Shown piece after piece: positions 39,301-48,568 of a stretch of 64,000 bases of DNA. The number at the start of each line of letters is the position of its first letter. Position 1 is the stretch's first letter. The translations under genes and the position numbers were made by a program. The notes under the pieces were generated by a model that was not told the DNA's origin, did no database searches, and was given only the letters and a program-made list of their open reading frames with translations. Source of the DNA: Dendrophyllia cribrosa (Eukaryota; Cnidaria; Anthozoa; Scleractinia; Dendrophylliidae); contig JAJLRJ010000010.1 in NCBI GenBank assembly GCA_024195265.1, forward strand, positions 8,049,667 to 8,113,666, written 5' to 3'.

Positions 39301-42300
39301 TCATTGATCAGTAATTAACAATGCATGAACTCTATGTAATTTGTAATCACCTTCGTTGTACATGTAAATGTTTCATCTATTAAGCAATCGTGCTGACCAC
39401 CATTGCCGGATTAGCTAGCCATCATAGACAATAACACTAATTAAAGATTAAAGTTCTTAAATCTACTCGCGGCTTCTTATACAGAGTAGTGTTACATGCA
39501 TAGTGGTTAGCATGTTGGACTTCAGCATGTTGTTGGTTCAAGGTCTGGTCTCTGCAGACAGAGACAAGAAACTTTACCCTACATTGTATACCTGTCAAGT
39601 CTCACACCTGCAAGTCCAAAACTCCAATCTCATGTATGCCAACTCACACCTAATATATGAAGCAGTTTCTCATGCCTGACTTACAGATTTGAGATATCAG
39701 TCTTAACTGATCGCATGATCCAATTAAAAAAATTAATATAGTTCATTCAAGAAAATTTGGCACTTTTTTGTAGGTTTTTATCGTTGTGAACATTACAAAC
39801 AGCTGGATGTTATTAAACAGATCGAGAGGTCTAAGGTCAATGAAAACTTTCAAATTCTTCAGAATATCTTCGGACAACTTCTGACATTTTCAGAATAGAT
39901 CAGGTTGTCTTTGGATTTGGTTGGGTCACCTTCGGAAATCTGGCACTCCCACAAAAAAAAATGCCTATGACGCTCGGAAAAAGTTGGCAGGTATTTCATG
40001 TCTCTCTACCCAGGTGAATAAATGGGTACCAGTAACAAAATGCTAACTTAAAAGGTATATATGTTGTGGTTCATTAGTTTTTCCTTGGTTTGAAAATTTT
40101 CAAACTAGTTTAATTTTTATTTTCCTTTATATTATTGTCAGAAATTCATTATCATAATCTGGGACAGAGGAAAACAAAGATCAAACTGATTTGAAAATTT
40201 TAACCAAAGAAAAATTTGAACCACAACATGCAATTGGATTTAATAAGCATCCCATCCAGAGGGGAGAAGCAAATATGACTCCTTAAGTTGCTTCATGCTA
40301 CGTAAACCACGTGTGCAACTTTACCTTAAACCTTTGAAAATAAAATACATATATACAGTAGCTAATAGAGTTTATTATTCTCATGTTTGATTCATAAACT
40401 TATGACTTACGAGTGTTTGATGTGACCTAGCACTTCACCAGTGGGCATGCGGACAGTCATTTCTGGTGCAGCCCATGGACAGAGAGCAGGGCATCCACAA
40501 GTTGCTGGATGTTCAAGCTCCATGATCCAATTGTTTGAAGTGCTGTTGATGACTTTCATGTAGAAAGGTCGTGTTTGTCCCATAACGAATTGAAGCCAGC
40601 TGTTCAGAGTTTTGACTGTGAAAACAAAATCCAATTTTTATTGCAAGTGATTATGAGGAGGGAGAAGGAGGGGGTCATCGCAGTTTTTGCCCTTACACCA
40701 CTACATGTACACCATCTGGAGTGTCTCTGCTAATTTGCAAATTGTGTTGGCTCAAAAAATATCAATACCCCTCCTGCAGAAAGTGTTTTAGTTTTGGACC
40801 CTGCCGTGCCGCCCCGCCCCTCTTTAAAAACCTTGGTTATTGAGACCCCTCCCCCTCAGAATTTTCAATAACCTTCCCCATATGGGGGAGGTATATGTTT
40901 TGTGCATGGAACCACATACATGTATTCTCATTCCAGTAAATTAAACATATTTAAGGGATAATCTATTAGGTTTGTTTGACTAACTAATGACCTAGGAATG
41001 TTTCATGCCAATGGGCATACAGATTACCATTTCTGCCTCACATGTTACTTTACGGCAATTATACCACTTTTATTTGTTTGCCTTCAATGTTACCTTTGTC
41101 AGATACAATGTATGTATTTAATGACCCCCCTCCCTGTCCCCCAGGTACACTGTAATGTCCAGGATTGCACACAGAGGACAGCCACGCTACTCCTGTGACA
41201 GGCATCACAAAGTGTACTTAGCTATAAAAGTTCACCAAAACACACGTAATTCTGTCACATATAAATATGAAGTAATAATATGAAAATGACAAACAACTTT
41301 GTCAAACATGAAGTATTTGCTGAACAATACTTCATGCAATCCTGGACATCAGTGGAATCTACTCAACAGCAAAATGTGGCACACTGGCCAGTCAATACAA
41401 TTGTTTTGTTTATATTGCATGTTTGAGTGTTTAGTCGCCATCTCGGATAATAGCAAAACAGGAAAAATTGGGATGAGTGAAAGAGGATGGGGAACAAAGA
41501 TTAAAAGCTGGAGTATCCCCCCTCCCCCGCACTCCCCTCTCACTTGCCTTTCTGCCTGACTTTTCCCTTCTCCGTTTTTGTTTTGCACCCACCCGAAGTC
41601 TCCTAGATTTTTCTAATCTAAGAAAGTGGCTATATATAATAAACACTTGATGGAATATATATTCAGTGCTCGCTTGCCCAGCATACCACTGCAGGCTAAT
41701 TATATATATAACTTACTTTCTTTCACATTAAACAGCTGATTCCCAGCACCATCGTCCACAAGAAATTCCATGTGACCCCACCAGGCTAAAGCAGAGACAA
41801 GAAAATTAATACCGGTAGTTCAGTAATAATTCATTAGAAAAATTAATCTACATTTACCCCAGCTGGTTTAGGTTAACCTTATTTATAACTGATGGATTCT
41901 GAGACTTTGTGGTAAGGTGGGGACCTGGAGTAAGAATGCGTGGAGCAGATTTTGAAAAATGGCAGAGGGTTGGGGTCCCTGGGGGAGCTCAGGTATTAAA
42001 TAGTGATGCAGAGGTGCGAAGACCTTTTTGGGGTTGGAAATTTATGATCTTATAATAATAGGACTTTTTTGGGTTTGAAAATTTGCGGCGACTTTTTAGG
42101 TTAGAAATTTTGTGATTTTGTTGGGATGAAAGAATTTGGCGAGGACTTTTTGGGGGGTTGGCAAAAAGTGTATTTTATGAAGAGAGAAAAGGGACTGTTT
42201 TTTAGAGCCGTGACATGGCATGAACAAACATGATGAAATGTAATACTTTTTCGTTTTTATTTCCAATTTTGTCATATCCTGTATCACTTAATTCTTCTAT

Positions 42301-44556
42301 ATTGCAAAATTCTCCTTTTAATAACATCATATAACATTATACCTGAAGTAGGCTGGTCTGGCCAGCTGAAATATTGTACTAAACAAAATATACTGTTTTC
42401 AGCTTTGCTTTAAAGTTTTACTTTTTGGGGGTGAAACAATTTGGCCACATTTGCACCTGAGTAACCTGGGGGAAAAATTAGATGCTGATTTATAACTAAT
42501 CAGTGGGCGGTTTTAAAGGCCGGCACACACTAGGAGACAAGTTGTGGGAACATAAAGCAGGGATAAGCTCCTTCGTGTGCACAGCATTGGTGCATGTTGC
42601 AAGGACAGTACGCAAGGTGGTGCACACAAAGTGGATTGAGGTATAAAAATCACAGAAATCACTGAGGGCACCTGCTACCGAAGGCTCATGGGATAATCAA
42701 TGGTATGTTTTTATTGGTTCATTTCTATTTTGTAGCGGGGACAGTTTGCAAGAGCAGTACACACGATGCGACATCGAAATGGGGGTCATTTTGTCCCCAT
42801 TTCATGACGCACGAATTCAAACCAGCTGAATTTTATGCAACAGAACTTTTTCGCAAAAATGGGGATATCACACGAGGAAAACTGTCACTGCAACATGTCC
42901 CTGCTTAATGTCCCTGCAACATGTCCCCTAGTGGGTACCGGCTTTTAGGGGGGCGGCCTAACTCCCCCCTCCCCCGATCCCACCCCCTATCTTGCAAAAA
43001 CAAACAAGGCCTGGAGGAAGAAAAAATGTTTCAGTCTGTATTAACATTTTTCTTCTGCTCCCAACCCCACCCACCCCTCCTGCCCCTCTTATCCAACCCC
43101 CCATATGGTGGAGAATTGTTGCAATTCAAATTTTTCTTTGGTTTGAAAATTTTCAAACCAGTTTCATTATTATCTTCCTTTGTCGGACAAAGGGAAATTA
43201 AAATCAAACTGGTTTAAAACAATTTAAACCAAAGTGCTAACTAATCGAAAACGTAATGTCTAATTATCCTACCTGCAGCCAATCACTTATAAATAGTTAA
43301 TTTATTTGACAGAATAATATTAACTCGAATCAACGCTTGTGCAAAATTGATATTTGAATCACGTTTTTTCAATGTTACAACTACAAGGCATGGATTTAGT
43401 ATAGATAAAAGCAAAAACTAAAAACAAAACAGAACACACTGGGAATAACGAAATTTTAATAATGCGCGATTAAATTAAGAACGATTTTACATATATTTTT
43501 AAAAGAGCGATCGAGCATTGATATATTGTGTCACGAATATTCCACTTGAGATCGATGTTTGTTTGCCCTGATTTAAAATTATGTTCATGAACATAATAAG
43601 TGTTTTTCTAAGGAAAATAAAAGACTAAAATTGACATCATAAACAGAGCGGGTCGTACGATATGGAGCTTCTTTTTATGCAGGATTTCGTTAACGAAATG
43701 AATTCAATTAAATGCGTCGATCTTTTAAATCTGTTAAATACGAGTGCGTGCGAAAACTTGTTTATTTGCTACAACTTTCGGGTTTCGAAGTTAATCTGCA
43801 AATTCTTTCCCGTAGAATGCAACGTTTCTAATGCGTGATTTTTGTCGACGAGACAGTCGGACTTTTAAGCGAAGTTTTGCATGGTTGCTTGCTCTATAAA
43901 ACGTCCCAGAAACTTGGGCGGCCGGGTATGCGTGTGTAATTTGAGAAGAACAGAGAGACCTTCGAGTTGGATTGTCACTCACGCTATTAATTTCTATTAT
44001 ACGGAAATTATACCGGAATTTGGCGCTGTAAATGACTCATTTCGACTCCTTTTTACATTCTATGGTCTGTATACCGCATTATTGAATCATACGATACTCA
44101 AGAACATGAGAATTTAATGCCAAGGAGTCAAACGCATCGAACGTTATAGCTAAGATAACAAGCTGAGATTACGATCTTACAATTGGCGGGCAAAAGAACA
44201 TTCAGCGATCGATGGAGATTCATCTCATATTGGCTTTGCCAATCGTGTAGCTAAATAACTAGCTTTATATCTGCAGCTTTTAAATCAGTACGCACAGCAC
44301 ACTTAATTGCACATTCATTCAATTCAAGCTCACCTTGATCGTCACTGACAACTTGATGCGCTACGAGCTTGCTAACTCTTTCGAAGACCTCCAAGCCCAT
44401 AGGAATTGGCACTTCGTTAGCTCCAACTTGTTGACTATTAAAGAAAACGTCTTCGTCGCCCGTATAAGGCCCATCGGAGCCGCCAATGTACTGAACAGAG
44501 CCCGAATATCCTGTATTCTGGCTTCGCATCCCTGGCTGGTGTGTAACTGTCGCCAT
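36250..44556 (-). CDS. Phospholipid scramblase family protein, six exons, 281 residues
   Basis: This is a full-length spliced gene. Exons, in order of translation: 44334-44556, 41717-41785, 40411-40615, 37736-37877, 37077-37206, 36250-36326. Every junction has a GT donor and AG acceptor, and the phases add up (223+69+205+142+130+77 = 846 bases). Family membership is recognised from the order of short motifs: IPMGLE and LVAHQVV, then FLVDDGAGNQLFNV, then a Cys-poor version of the family's Cys cluster (CGCPALCP) before MTVRMPTGEVLGHI, later YNYEGNLIYKV, then VGEITHTWRGCC and a hydrophobic C-terminal helix. Scramblases move phospholipids between membrane leaflets in a Ca-dependent way or act as membrane-bound signalling proteins; which applies here is not shown. 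The N-terminus lacks the long Pro-rich tail of some vertebrate members. Introns carry many MITEs and one nested SINE. Confidence 0.9.
36571..36629 (+). repeat. Solo arm of the CACAGGC foldback family
   Basis: CCGATACGGCCATTAGAAAT and GCACAGCACACCACACAATC, then GGTAAGCCTGTG match the right arm at 635-689. The opposite arm is absent. It lies in scramblase intron 5. Confidence 0.7.
37077..37206 (-). CDS. Scramblase exon 5
   Basis: A 130-base exon after CCCCAG| and before CTCAT|GTAAGT. It encodes an acidic spacer, then VGEITHTWRGCCGGMCSCC and GEPDFVTIS. The GxI...W motif and the Asp-rich segment before the C-terminal helix are family hallmarks. Here the region is unusually Cys-rich (five Cys in eleven residues), unlike exon 3. 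Confidence 0.9.
37233..37290 (+). repeat. Partial GTGACCTGGCCTTTGAG repeat in scramblase intron 4
   Basis: GTGACCTGGCCTTTGAGTAG, then GAAGTGAGGCTGCAGTTGAG and TTTTAATACAAA match the copy at 29318. It lies about 25 bases upstream of exon 5 on the gene's strand, very close to the branch-point zone. Confidence 0.7.
37672..37692. repeat. C21 homopolymer in scramblase intron 4
   Basis: A run of 21 C is preceded by a CCCCCC patch at 37649-37654. It starts only about 45 bases from the exon 4 donor. Confidence 0.9.
37736..37877 (-). CDS. Scramblase exon 4
   Basis: A 142-base exon after CCAAACAG| and before TTTAAG|GTAAAA. It encodes GRETCGSWLGPSFYFDVYNY, then EGNLIYKVQGPSGYPCECTR and DSVAVFK, corresponding to the middle strands of the scramblase barrel, including the family's I-x-G-P-C-like segment (VQGPSGYPCEC). 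It ends in phase 0. Confidence 0.88.
39588..39994. repeat. Inverted-repeat insert within the SINE
   Basis: The left end TATACCTGTCAAGTCTCAC is roughly mirrored by the right end GGAAAAAGTTGGCAGGTAT. The borders coincide with the break between SINE head and body, which is the main argument for an insertion. Confidence 0.5.
40061..40229. repeat. Foldback MITE, family A, inserted in the SINE
   Basis: ATGTTGTGGTTCATTAG at the left is mirrored by TTTGAACCACAACAT at the right. The inner arm TTCCTTGGTTTGAAAATTTT is mirrored by AAAATTTTAACCAAAGAAAA. Same family as 35527-35660 and 43117-43235. Confidence 0.8.
40411..40615 (-). CDS. Scramblase exon 3 with the Cys-cluster region
   Basis: A 205-base exon from TTCACAG| to CACTC|GTAAGT. 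It encodes KTLNSWLQFVMGQTRPFYMK, a strand-rich stretch, then LEHPATCGCPALCPW and MTVRMPTGEVLGHIKH. The CGCPALCP block aligns with the CCCPCC palmitoylation cluster of vertebrate scramblase 1 but keeps only three cysteines. Confidence 0.9.
40753..40902. repeat. Second copy of the ATATCCATACC foldback MITE
   Basis: CAAAAAATATCAATACCCCT against GGGGAGGTATATGTTTTGTG. Pyrimidine-rich middle blocks match the 32864-33025 copy. It lies in scramblase intron 2. Confidence 0.65.
41717..41785 (-). CDS. Scramblase exon 2
   Basis: A 69-base exon between TTTAG| and GAAA|GTAAGT. It encodes WWGHMEFLVDDGAGNQLFNV then KE, matching the family's first beta-strand region. It is too short to stand out as an open frame. 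It enters with two bases and leaves with one. Confidence 0.85.
42008..42175. repeat. Degenerate minisatellite, GACTTTTTTGGG-type unit
   Basis: Units resembling GACTTTTTTGGGTTTGAAAA recur about every 35-50 bases (GACCTTTTTGGGG, GACTTTTTTGGG, GACTTTTTAGG, GACTTTTTGGGGGG). The repetition is clear but the unit is poorly conserved. Scramblase intron 1. Confidence 0.5.
42518..42942. repeat. Foldback element, hAT-like, with TTTTA flanks
   Basis: GGCCGGCACACACTAGGAGA at the left is mirrored by TCCCCTAGTGGGTACCGGC at the right, and further in GTTGTGGGAACATAAAGCAG pairs with CTGCTTAATGTCCCTGCAAC. TTTTA flanks both ends (TTTTAAA / TTTTAGG), possibly part of a degraded 8-bp target duplication. Apparent frames here are artefacts. 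Confidence 0.6.
43117..43235. repeat. Third copy of foldback family A
   Basis: TTTTTCTTTGGTTTGAAAAT pairs with TTTAAAACAATTTAAACCAA, and AAACCAGTTT with AAACTGGTTT. The outermost GTTGCAATTC end is less preserved than in the other two copies. Confidence 0.65.
44334..44556 (-). CDS. Scramblase exon 1 (start codon)
   Basis: The ATG at 44554-44556 sits in CAAAGATGGCG, with A at -3 and G at +4, a good animal start context. The exon encodes 74 codons plus one base: a Gly/Ser/Gln-rich N-terminus of about 48 residues, then the family's entry motif (PIPMGLEVFERVSKLVAHQ, residues about 50-68). Donor is CAAG|GTGAGC. The last base G joins CC of exon 2 to give Ala. Confidence 0.88.
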
Positions 44557-44559
44557 CTT

Positions 44560-45177
44560 TGCTGCAATCTGATGCTCAAATTAGTACCTTCTGATTCTTC
44601 CGTTAGTTCACACTGTCACGTTATATCGGACTGGAAAGTGGCAAGCCCGGGAACTTAGAAACCCCGGTCGAAGGGCCTTTTGCTTTTCAAACGACGCTTT
44701 CTACGGTTGACCTCCCTTCCAAATATGAATTTCAATTAGCAAATTATAAGGGGTCATTCTTTGGATCGAAGCATTCGAAAGCTGCACTTACAAAAATTTG
44801 CAAGTCAATTAGAAGGTCACACTTTCTTGCACTGAAAGGGTTTCGTGCGGGACCTCAGGAATGTTTGGATCGTAATCAATTCTTGCTATTTCCCCTTCAT
44901 CGATTTGTTTGTCTTTAACGACTGAGGACGATATTCTTGAAGATGTCTCAGATATCTCAGAGACTCAACAGCAGAGAAATCGTTCTGTTTCTGGTCGATC
45001 GATCTACAAGTGCATTTGTTCTATTTCTTCCTCTATTTTCTTCGGAACGCGATATTGACAATAAAATAATCTCAATATAAATCGGATCTGGATGTACTGA
45101 AAGTTCCGGATTCCAAAAGCAATTTTCTGTTTGATTCTCTTCCGCACAGCCGCGTGCTCGGCCAGTTGGAAAACCAG
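44560..45177. other. Presumed scramblase 5' flank; no other gene seen
   Basis: This lies directly upstream of the scramblase start on its strand and must contain its 5' UTR and promoter, but I see no TATA box or other decisive element. Short frames over 45004-45291 overlap the GGACT repeat and are not credible. Confidence 0.4.
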
Positions 45178-45238
45178 TAGTGGACCGTGGACTGGACCGT
45201 GGACTGGACCCTGGATTGGACTGGACTGGACTGGACTA
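45178..45238. repeat. GGACT/GGACC simple repeat, left of the Penelope-like element
   Basis: Units of GGACTGGACCGTGGACTGG and (GGACT)n continue to 45238. The same repeat resumes at 46521 on the other side of the retroelement. Confidence 0.85.
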
Positions 45239-45279
45239 TAAACTAAATGCAAGGCTGATCGGACAGCTATAAAGGGTAT

Positions 45280-45330
45280 TTTATTGCCCAATATTTCGGT
45301 TAGGCAGAACTAACCTTCATCAGGGGCTGC
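45280..45330 (-). ncRNA. Hammerhead-ribozyme-like motif in the Penelope-like 3' region
   Basis: On the minus strand CTGATGA (45317-45323) is followed by AGGTTAG, a loop, CTAACC and then GAAA (45294-45297), the exact hammerhead core with a closed stem II. Downstream TATTG/CAATA can form a short stem III. The base expected to pair next to the cleavage site looks mismatched, so it may be a decayed ribozyme. Hammerhead motifs are known in Penelope-like elements, which supports the call. Confidence 0.65.
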
Positions 45331-45463
45331 AAAGAGCTAAGTAAAAATGGAATAAAACGGTTACAAGATATAAAATGATTCAAATGAAAAGATTAAATAT
45401 GATTGGTTAACAAAAATAAACAGAAGAAACGTTTACAAAGGCTACTATAAAAATAGAAATATA

Positions 45464-46056
45464 TTAAGTTTCATCGCGCCTGTTCATCCCATAGGGATCA
45501 AGAGTCTTGCCCTTGGAAATTAAAAATGCTTCTCTGGCCTTACGAATGGCGTCTCTGTCAGAGTTAATGAGTTCAAGGGGAATGAGTTCTATGTCGTTGA
45601 TTGAATGGCCAGGAAGAGTAAAGTGATCTGAAACGGCGGTAGGCTGATCAATGTGATGTTGTTTAATGGCTTTTTCGATTGCGCGTCTGTGTTCACCAAA
45701 TTTGTCGCTGAGATGTCGTTTAGTCTCTCCTATGTATTGTACTTTGCATCTGCAGCACTGTATCATATATATGAGATTCGTAGATGAGCAAGAGATGTGG
45801 TGTCGTATTCGTTGTTGTTCGTTTGTAGAGAAAAAGGTGTAAAACGTGGTTCCCTCTGAGATAAAAGGACACGTTTTGCACCTATTTCTGTTACAGCGGA
45901 AAGCTCCTGGTGTTTGGGAGGGTGGTCTGCGGTGTTTGGCTCTAACTAAAATGTCACGTAGGTTGTTGCAACGGCGGTACGATATGAGAGGAGGAGAAGG
46001 GAATGCTACTTTGCATCGTTGTGAAGAACGAAGAATGTTCAGATTTGTTGAAAATG
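45464..46056 (-). pseudogene. Penelope-like linker and GIY-YIG endonuclease domain
   Basis: After the frameshift the frame is open from about 46056 to the stop at 45464. It has the linker motif NNLRDILVRAKHR, a Cys-rich block CNRNRCKTCPFI, then IYMIQCCRCKVQYIGET (the variant GIY-YIG core, here IYM...YIG), R-x-x-EHRRAI, and DHFTLPGHSINDIELIPLE. Only the frameshift breaks it; the endonuclease portion itself looks intact. Confidence 0.88.
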
Positions 46057-46520
46057 ATTCGACGTATGTTCGGAAGGGCTGGATTAAATGTAACTACAAA
46101 TGGGATTCTGTTAGACTCTTTTTTCTTTGATGATTCGAGGGCTTCGCTGCGAGGAATCAGACGTACTTTCTCTATTTCTTCTTTAATAAAACGGTGTTTA
46201 TATCCTCTCTTGATTAAATGGGTTGTGAGTGCGTTTGAACGTGTGTTAAAGAACTCATCCGTAGAACAAATTCTTCTCAGTCGTAAGGCCATGCTAAACG
46301 GGATTGATTGTTTGGTGTGAGAGGGGTGGCAGGATGTTTTAAGGAGATACTGATGCTTGTCTGTAGGCTTAACATAAAGGTCAGTTTCCAGTCTGCCGTT
46401 GATGAGCAGTACGTTAACATCAAGAAAGGGGATTTCGTTGTAGGAAAAGGAACTGGTAAATTTGATTGTGGGATGTAGGTTGTTTAAGTATGTGATAAAA
46501 TCATTTAATTTTTCTTCTCC
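46057..46520 (-). pseudogene. Penelope-like reverse transcriptase, C-terminal part
   Basis: From 46520 downward the frame is open through motifs typical of the family: HPTIKFTSSFSYNEIPFLDV, then TDLYVKPTDKHQYLLKTSCH, then the thumb region QSIPFSMALRLRRICS and THLIKRGY, VTFNPALPNIRRI. There is no in-frame start, and the YADD-type catalytic region would lie further upstream and is absent. A one-base shift near 46055 separates this frame from the endonuclease frame. Confidence 0.85.
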
Positions 46521-46553
46521 ATGGACTGGACTATACTGGACTGGATTGGACTT
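46521..46553. repeat. GGACT simple repeat, right of the Penelope-like element
   Basis: ATGGACTGGACTATACTGG followed by ACTGGATTGGACTTTCC, the continuation of the repeat at 45178-45238. Confidence 0.85.
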
Positions 46554-46596
46554 TCCTTATTTTTAGTTTGTTTCATGTTTTTCATTTTTAGTGGGG

Positions 46597-46698
<102 letters not shown>

Positions 46699-46798
46699 GG
46701 TTGCTTAAACCCTGACTGGTTTAGATAAAAGCGAGCTTTCTGCCACACTGATTGATAAAAACGAAGTATTTCCATCCACCGTCTCGTTAACATTTACG

Positions 46799-46830
46799 CC
46801 TTGGCACTTCGTTAAATCGAGGTTCCACTG
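46799..46830. mobile_element. Solo terminus of the CAGTGGAACCTCGA transposon
   Basis: CCTTGGCACTTCGTTAAATC then GAGGTTCCACTG, followed by TA, is the inverse of the left end at 35049, including the AAGTGCCAAGG extension. The rest of the element is absent. The other side runs toward the G99 tract. Confidence 0.75.
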
Positions 46831-47165
46831 TAACTGCATTTTTCTAATTAAAATGAATGGCGTGAATAAACGTAAACAAAGTGAAGAACTGCTTGCCCGG
46901 AGTCGAACTTCATTCCTTTCCGTCGAAACAGCAAAAAGCAACATTCACCGGTAAAATCGTGGTCATGTGGTGATTTTTGCCGTTCGCGTTTCACATGAGT
47001 GCGATGTTAAATCTGTTACTCTCATGGGAGCCTGTTTCGCAGGTTAATTTTCACGTCGAAACAACAAACGACTAAAACTGACTTAGGCACTTTTTCAGCA
47101 GGCACTAAACTAACGTTTAATATCAACACATTTTAAAAGCGCCTAAATTGTGCGCGCATTCTTAC

Positions 47166-48030
47166 CTGCTTTCACTTTCATCGACTTTCTCAAACGCGCC
47201 TCTCGGAATTTCCTCGCCTCCTCCTTGAAAAACTCCAATGTCTCTTCATTGTGAAGATTCATCCAATGTGACTTCACGCGAGAAAGCCGGCGCTTTGTTC
47301 TCGCATTTTTAACCTTTGCTCTCTCGCTCTTTCAACATGTCAGAAACCTTTCTTCTGACCTGACAATCTCTGCAGCGAAATTTCTTTCTTTTTGATGCCA
47401 TCTGCCATCTGCTCCTTGATGCGATTTTGCTGTCCATGAACTTTTTCTACATCATTCTCAAAATGCGCGCGTTTAGCGACATACTCAAGAAACAAGTCAT
47501 CGCTCTCGGAACCGGCGTTATGCCTCAGCCTTCTCTCAACTAAGCCAAGAACATCTTGCTTCTTTTCGTCTGCATGTCGCTCTAGAAACATTCAGTTCCT
47601 CGTCTTCTGAACGAACTCCAGATCGGCACAATAATTAACCGTCTCAAACTTCAAATTTTCAATCTCGCTATACTTCCTTCTGTAAAAGACCCATATAGTT
47701 TTACCGTTCCTGGTCTATGATATCCATTTCGTCTTTATTTTTAAAGTTCGCCAAACACAAGCCGGCGAATTTATTCGGCTTGCTGTTGTCGCGTCGTTTT
47801 GTACTTTTCCTCAAGTACTGAAATTTTCCCTCGTTTTCTAAGATCTGGCGGCCGTAAAACCCCACGTTCGTAGTCTCCTTTGTTAAAGTACCGCGCGTTT
47901 TCTCGATCAGCTTTTCCTTCTCTGTTTAAACCGCCAACAAATTCTCAAGCTGTTGTGCTAGCACGTCTTCAATTCTATCCGAATAAGCTCGAGATTTCTT
48001 CGTGGACAAATTCCAACTGGCCCGTCTAGA
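47166..48030 (-). pseudogene. Broken gene for a coiled-coil protein, family not recognised
   Basis: On the minus strand, charged heptad-like protein sequence runs through three frames with in-frame stops. In order: a piece with DRIEDVLAQQLENLLAV then a stop; EKEKLIEKTRGTLTKETTN and KDEMDIIDQE then a stop; YSEIENLKFETVNY and LEFVQKTRN, a stop, then 83 codons with VLGLVERRLRHN and FENDVEKVHGQQNRIKEQ (47340-47591); finally LHNEETLEFFKEEARKF and a GTAAG donor at 47161-47165. High Glu/Lys content and repeated Leu spacing suggest a long coiled coil. The stops rule out a working gene unless the assembly is wrong. Confidence 0.6.
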
Positions 48031-48258
48031 GCTTCGCAATTCAAAGGCAGCAGTTGGAGATTTCGGACCTAATGCGCCGCCTTTTGTCACTTAAATCAAA
48101 ATCTGTGATTTTATTTTCCTCCAAACATTGTTTATCCCCTGCAGCACCAGACTTCTCTACAAAGCTGGGATATCGGACACATACACATAAGACTCTGTAT
48201 CGGGCCTTTATTTCACCGCACGTTTTGTTTTGCTCAGGAGTAGCTCGAAAAGCTAAAT

Positions 48259-48500
48259 AAAAGAACGCACGACAAATCCTCTGCATATGACAAGCTATTG
48301 AAGAAGATTCGTATGCCAAGTCTAGCAAACAGAAGAAAACAAGATGACTGCATAACTGCTTACAAAACGCTAAATAATTTAGCACCAAAATACATCAGTG
48401 AATTACTAAACGAAAGAGTCAACCCAAAAAGTCTTAGAGGAATTAACAAACTAAATGTACCGAGAGTTTTCACTACAAACTACCTAAAAGGTACCAGAAT
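48259..48500 (+). pseudogene. Fragment of a LINE reverse-transcriptase C-terminus
   Basis: The open frame reads KSSAYDKLLKKIRMPSLANR, then RKQDDCITAYKTLNNLAPKY and SELLNERV...LRGINKLNVPRV. This is the pattern downstream of the RT domain in many animal non-LTR elements (xLxLPSLxxRRxxxDxxxxYKxLNxLAPxYI). After about 48500 similarity stops, and a foldback repeat begins at 48569. No RT catalytic motifs are present. Confidence 0.7.
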
Positions 48501-48568
48501 CTCGTTTGATGGGCGTGGCTCAAACGTGGAAATGGCTTTACTCCTAAAAGGTACCAACCGCCCAATTT

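Larger units (their letters stand above)
39499..40330 (+). mobile_element. tRNA-derived SINE split by two other elements
   Basis: The head (39499-39587) has a pol III A-box-like TAGTGGTTAGCATGTTGG and a B-box-like GGTTCAAGGTCT at tRNA spacing. The body resumes at 39995 with TCTCTCTACCCAGGTGAATA and AATGGGTACC. The tail resumes at 40230 with GCATCCCATCCAGAGGGGAG and TTGCTTCATGCTA. These three pieces in this order match a SINE layout I remember from cnidarians and other invertebrates. The gaps hold an inverted-repeat insert (39588-39994) and a foldback MITE (40061-40229). It is in intron 3, antisense to the scramblase gene. Confidence 0.75.
45270..46520 (-). mobile_element. Penelope-like retroelement, 5'-truncated and frameshifted
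   Basis: On the minus strand the element runs from the last third of a reverse-transcriptase domain (46057-46520), through a linker, to a GIY-YIG endonuclease (stop at 45464), then a 3' UTR with a hammerhead-like motif (45280-45330). The protein order RT then GIY-YIG is diagnostic for Penelope-like elements. The 5' part, including the catalytic RT motifs, is missing. Both sides abut a GGACT repeat, so the copy inserted there and later decayed, or was 5'-truncated on insertion. Confidence 0.88.

Noticed and set aside
39499..39560. A functional tRNA gene
   Set aside because: A- and B-box-like words are present, but the cloverleaf is not complete and the context is a SINE.
42705..43217. Plus-strand frames of 67-98 codons
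   Set aside because: They lie over foldback elements (42518-42942 and 43117-43235) in scramblase intron 1.
44335..44658. 107-codon plus-strand frame
   Set aside because: Antisense shadow of scramblase exon 1.
45846..46320. Plus-strand frames of 94 and 105 codons
   Set aside because: Antisense shadows of the Penelope-like reverse transcriptase and linker.
48041..48388. 115-codon minus-strand frame
   Set aside because: It spans the junction between the coiled-coil pseudogene and the antisense of a LINE fragment; the composition does not continue across.
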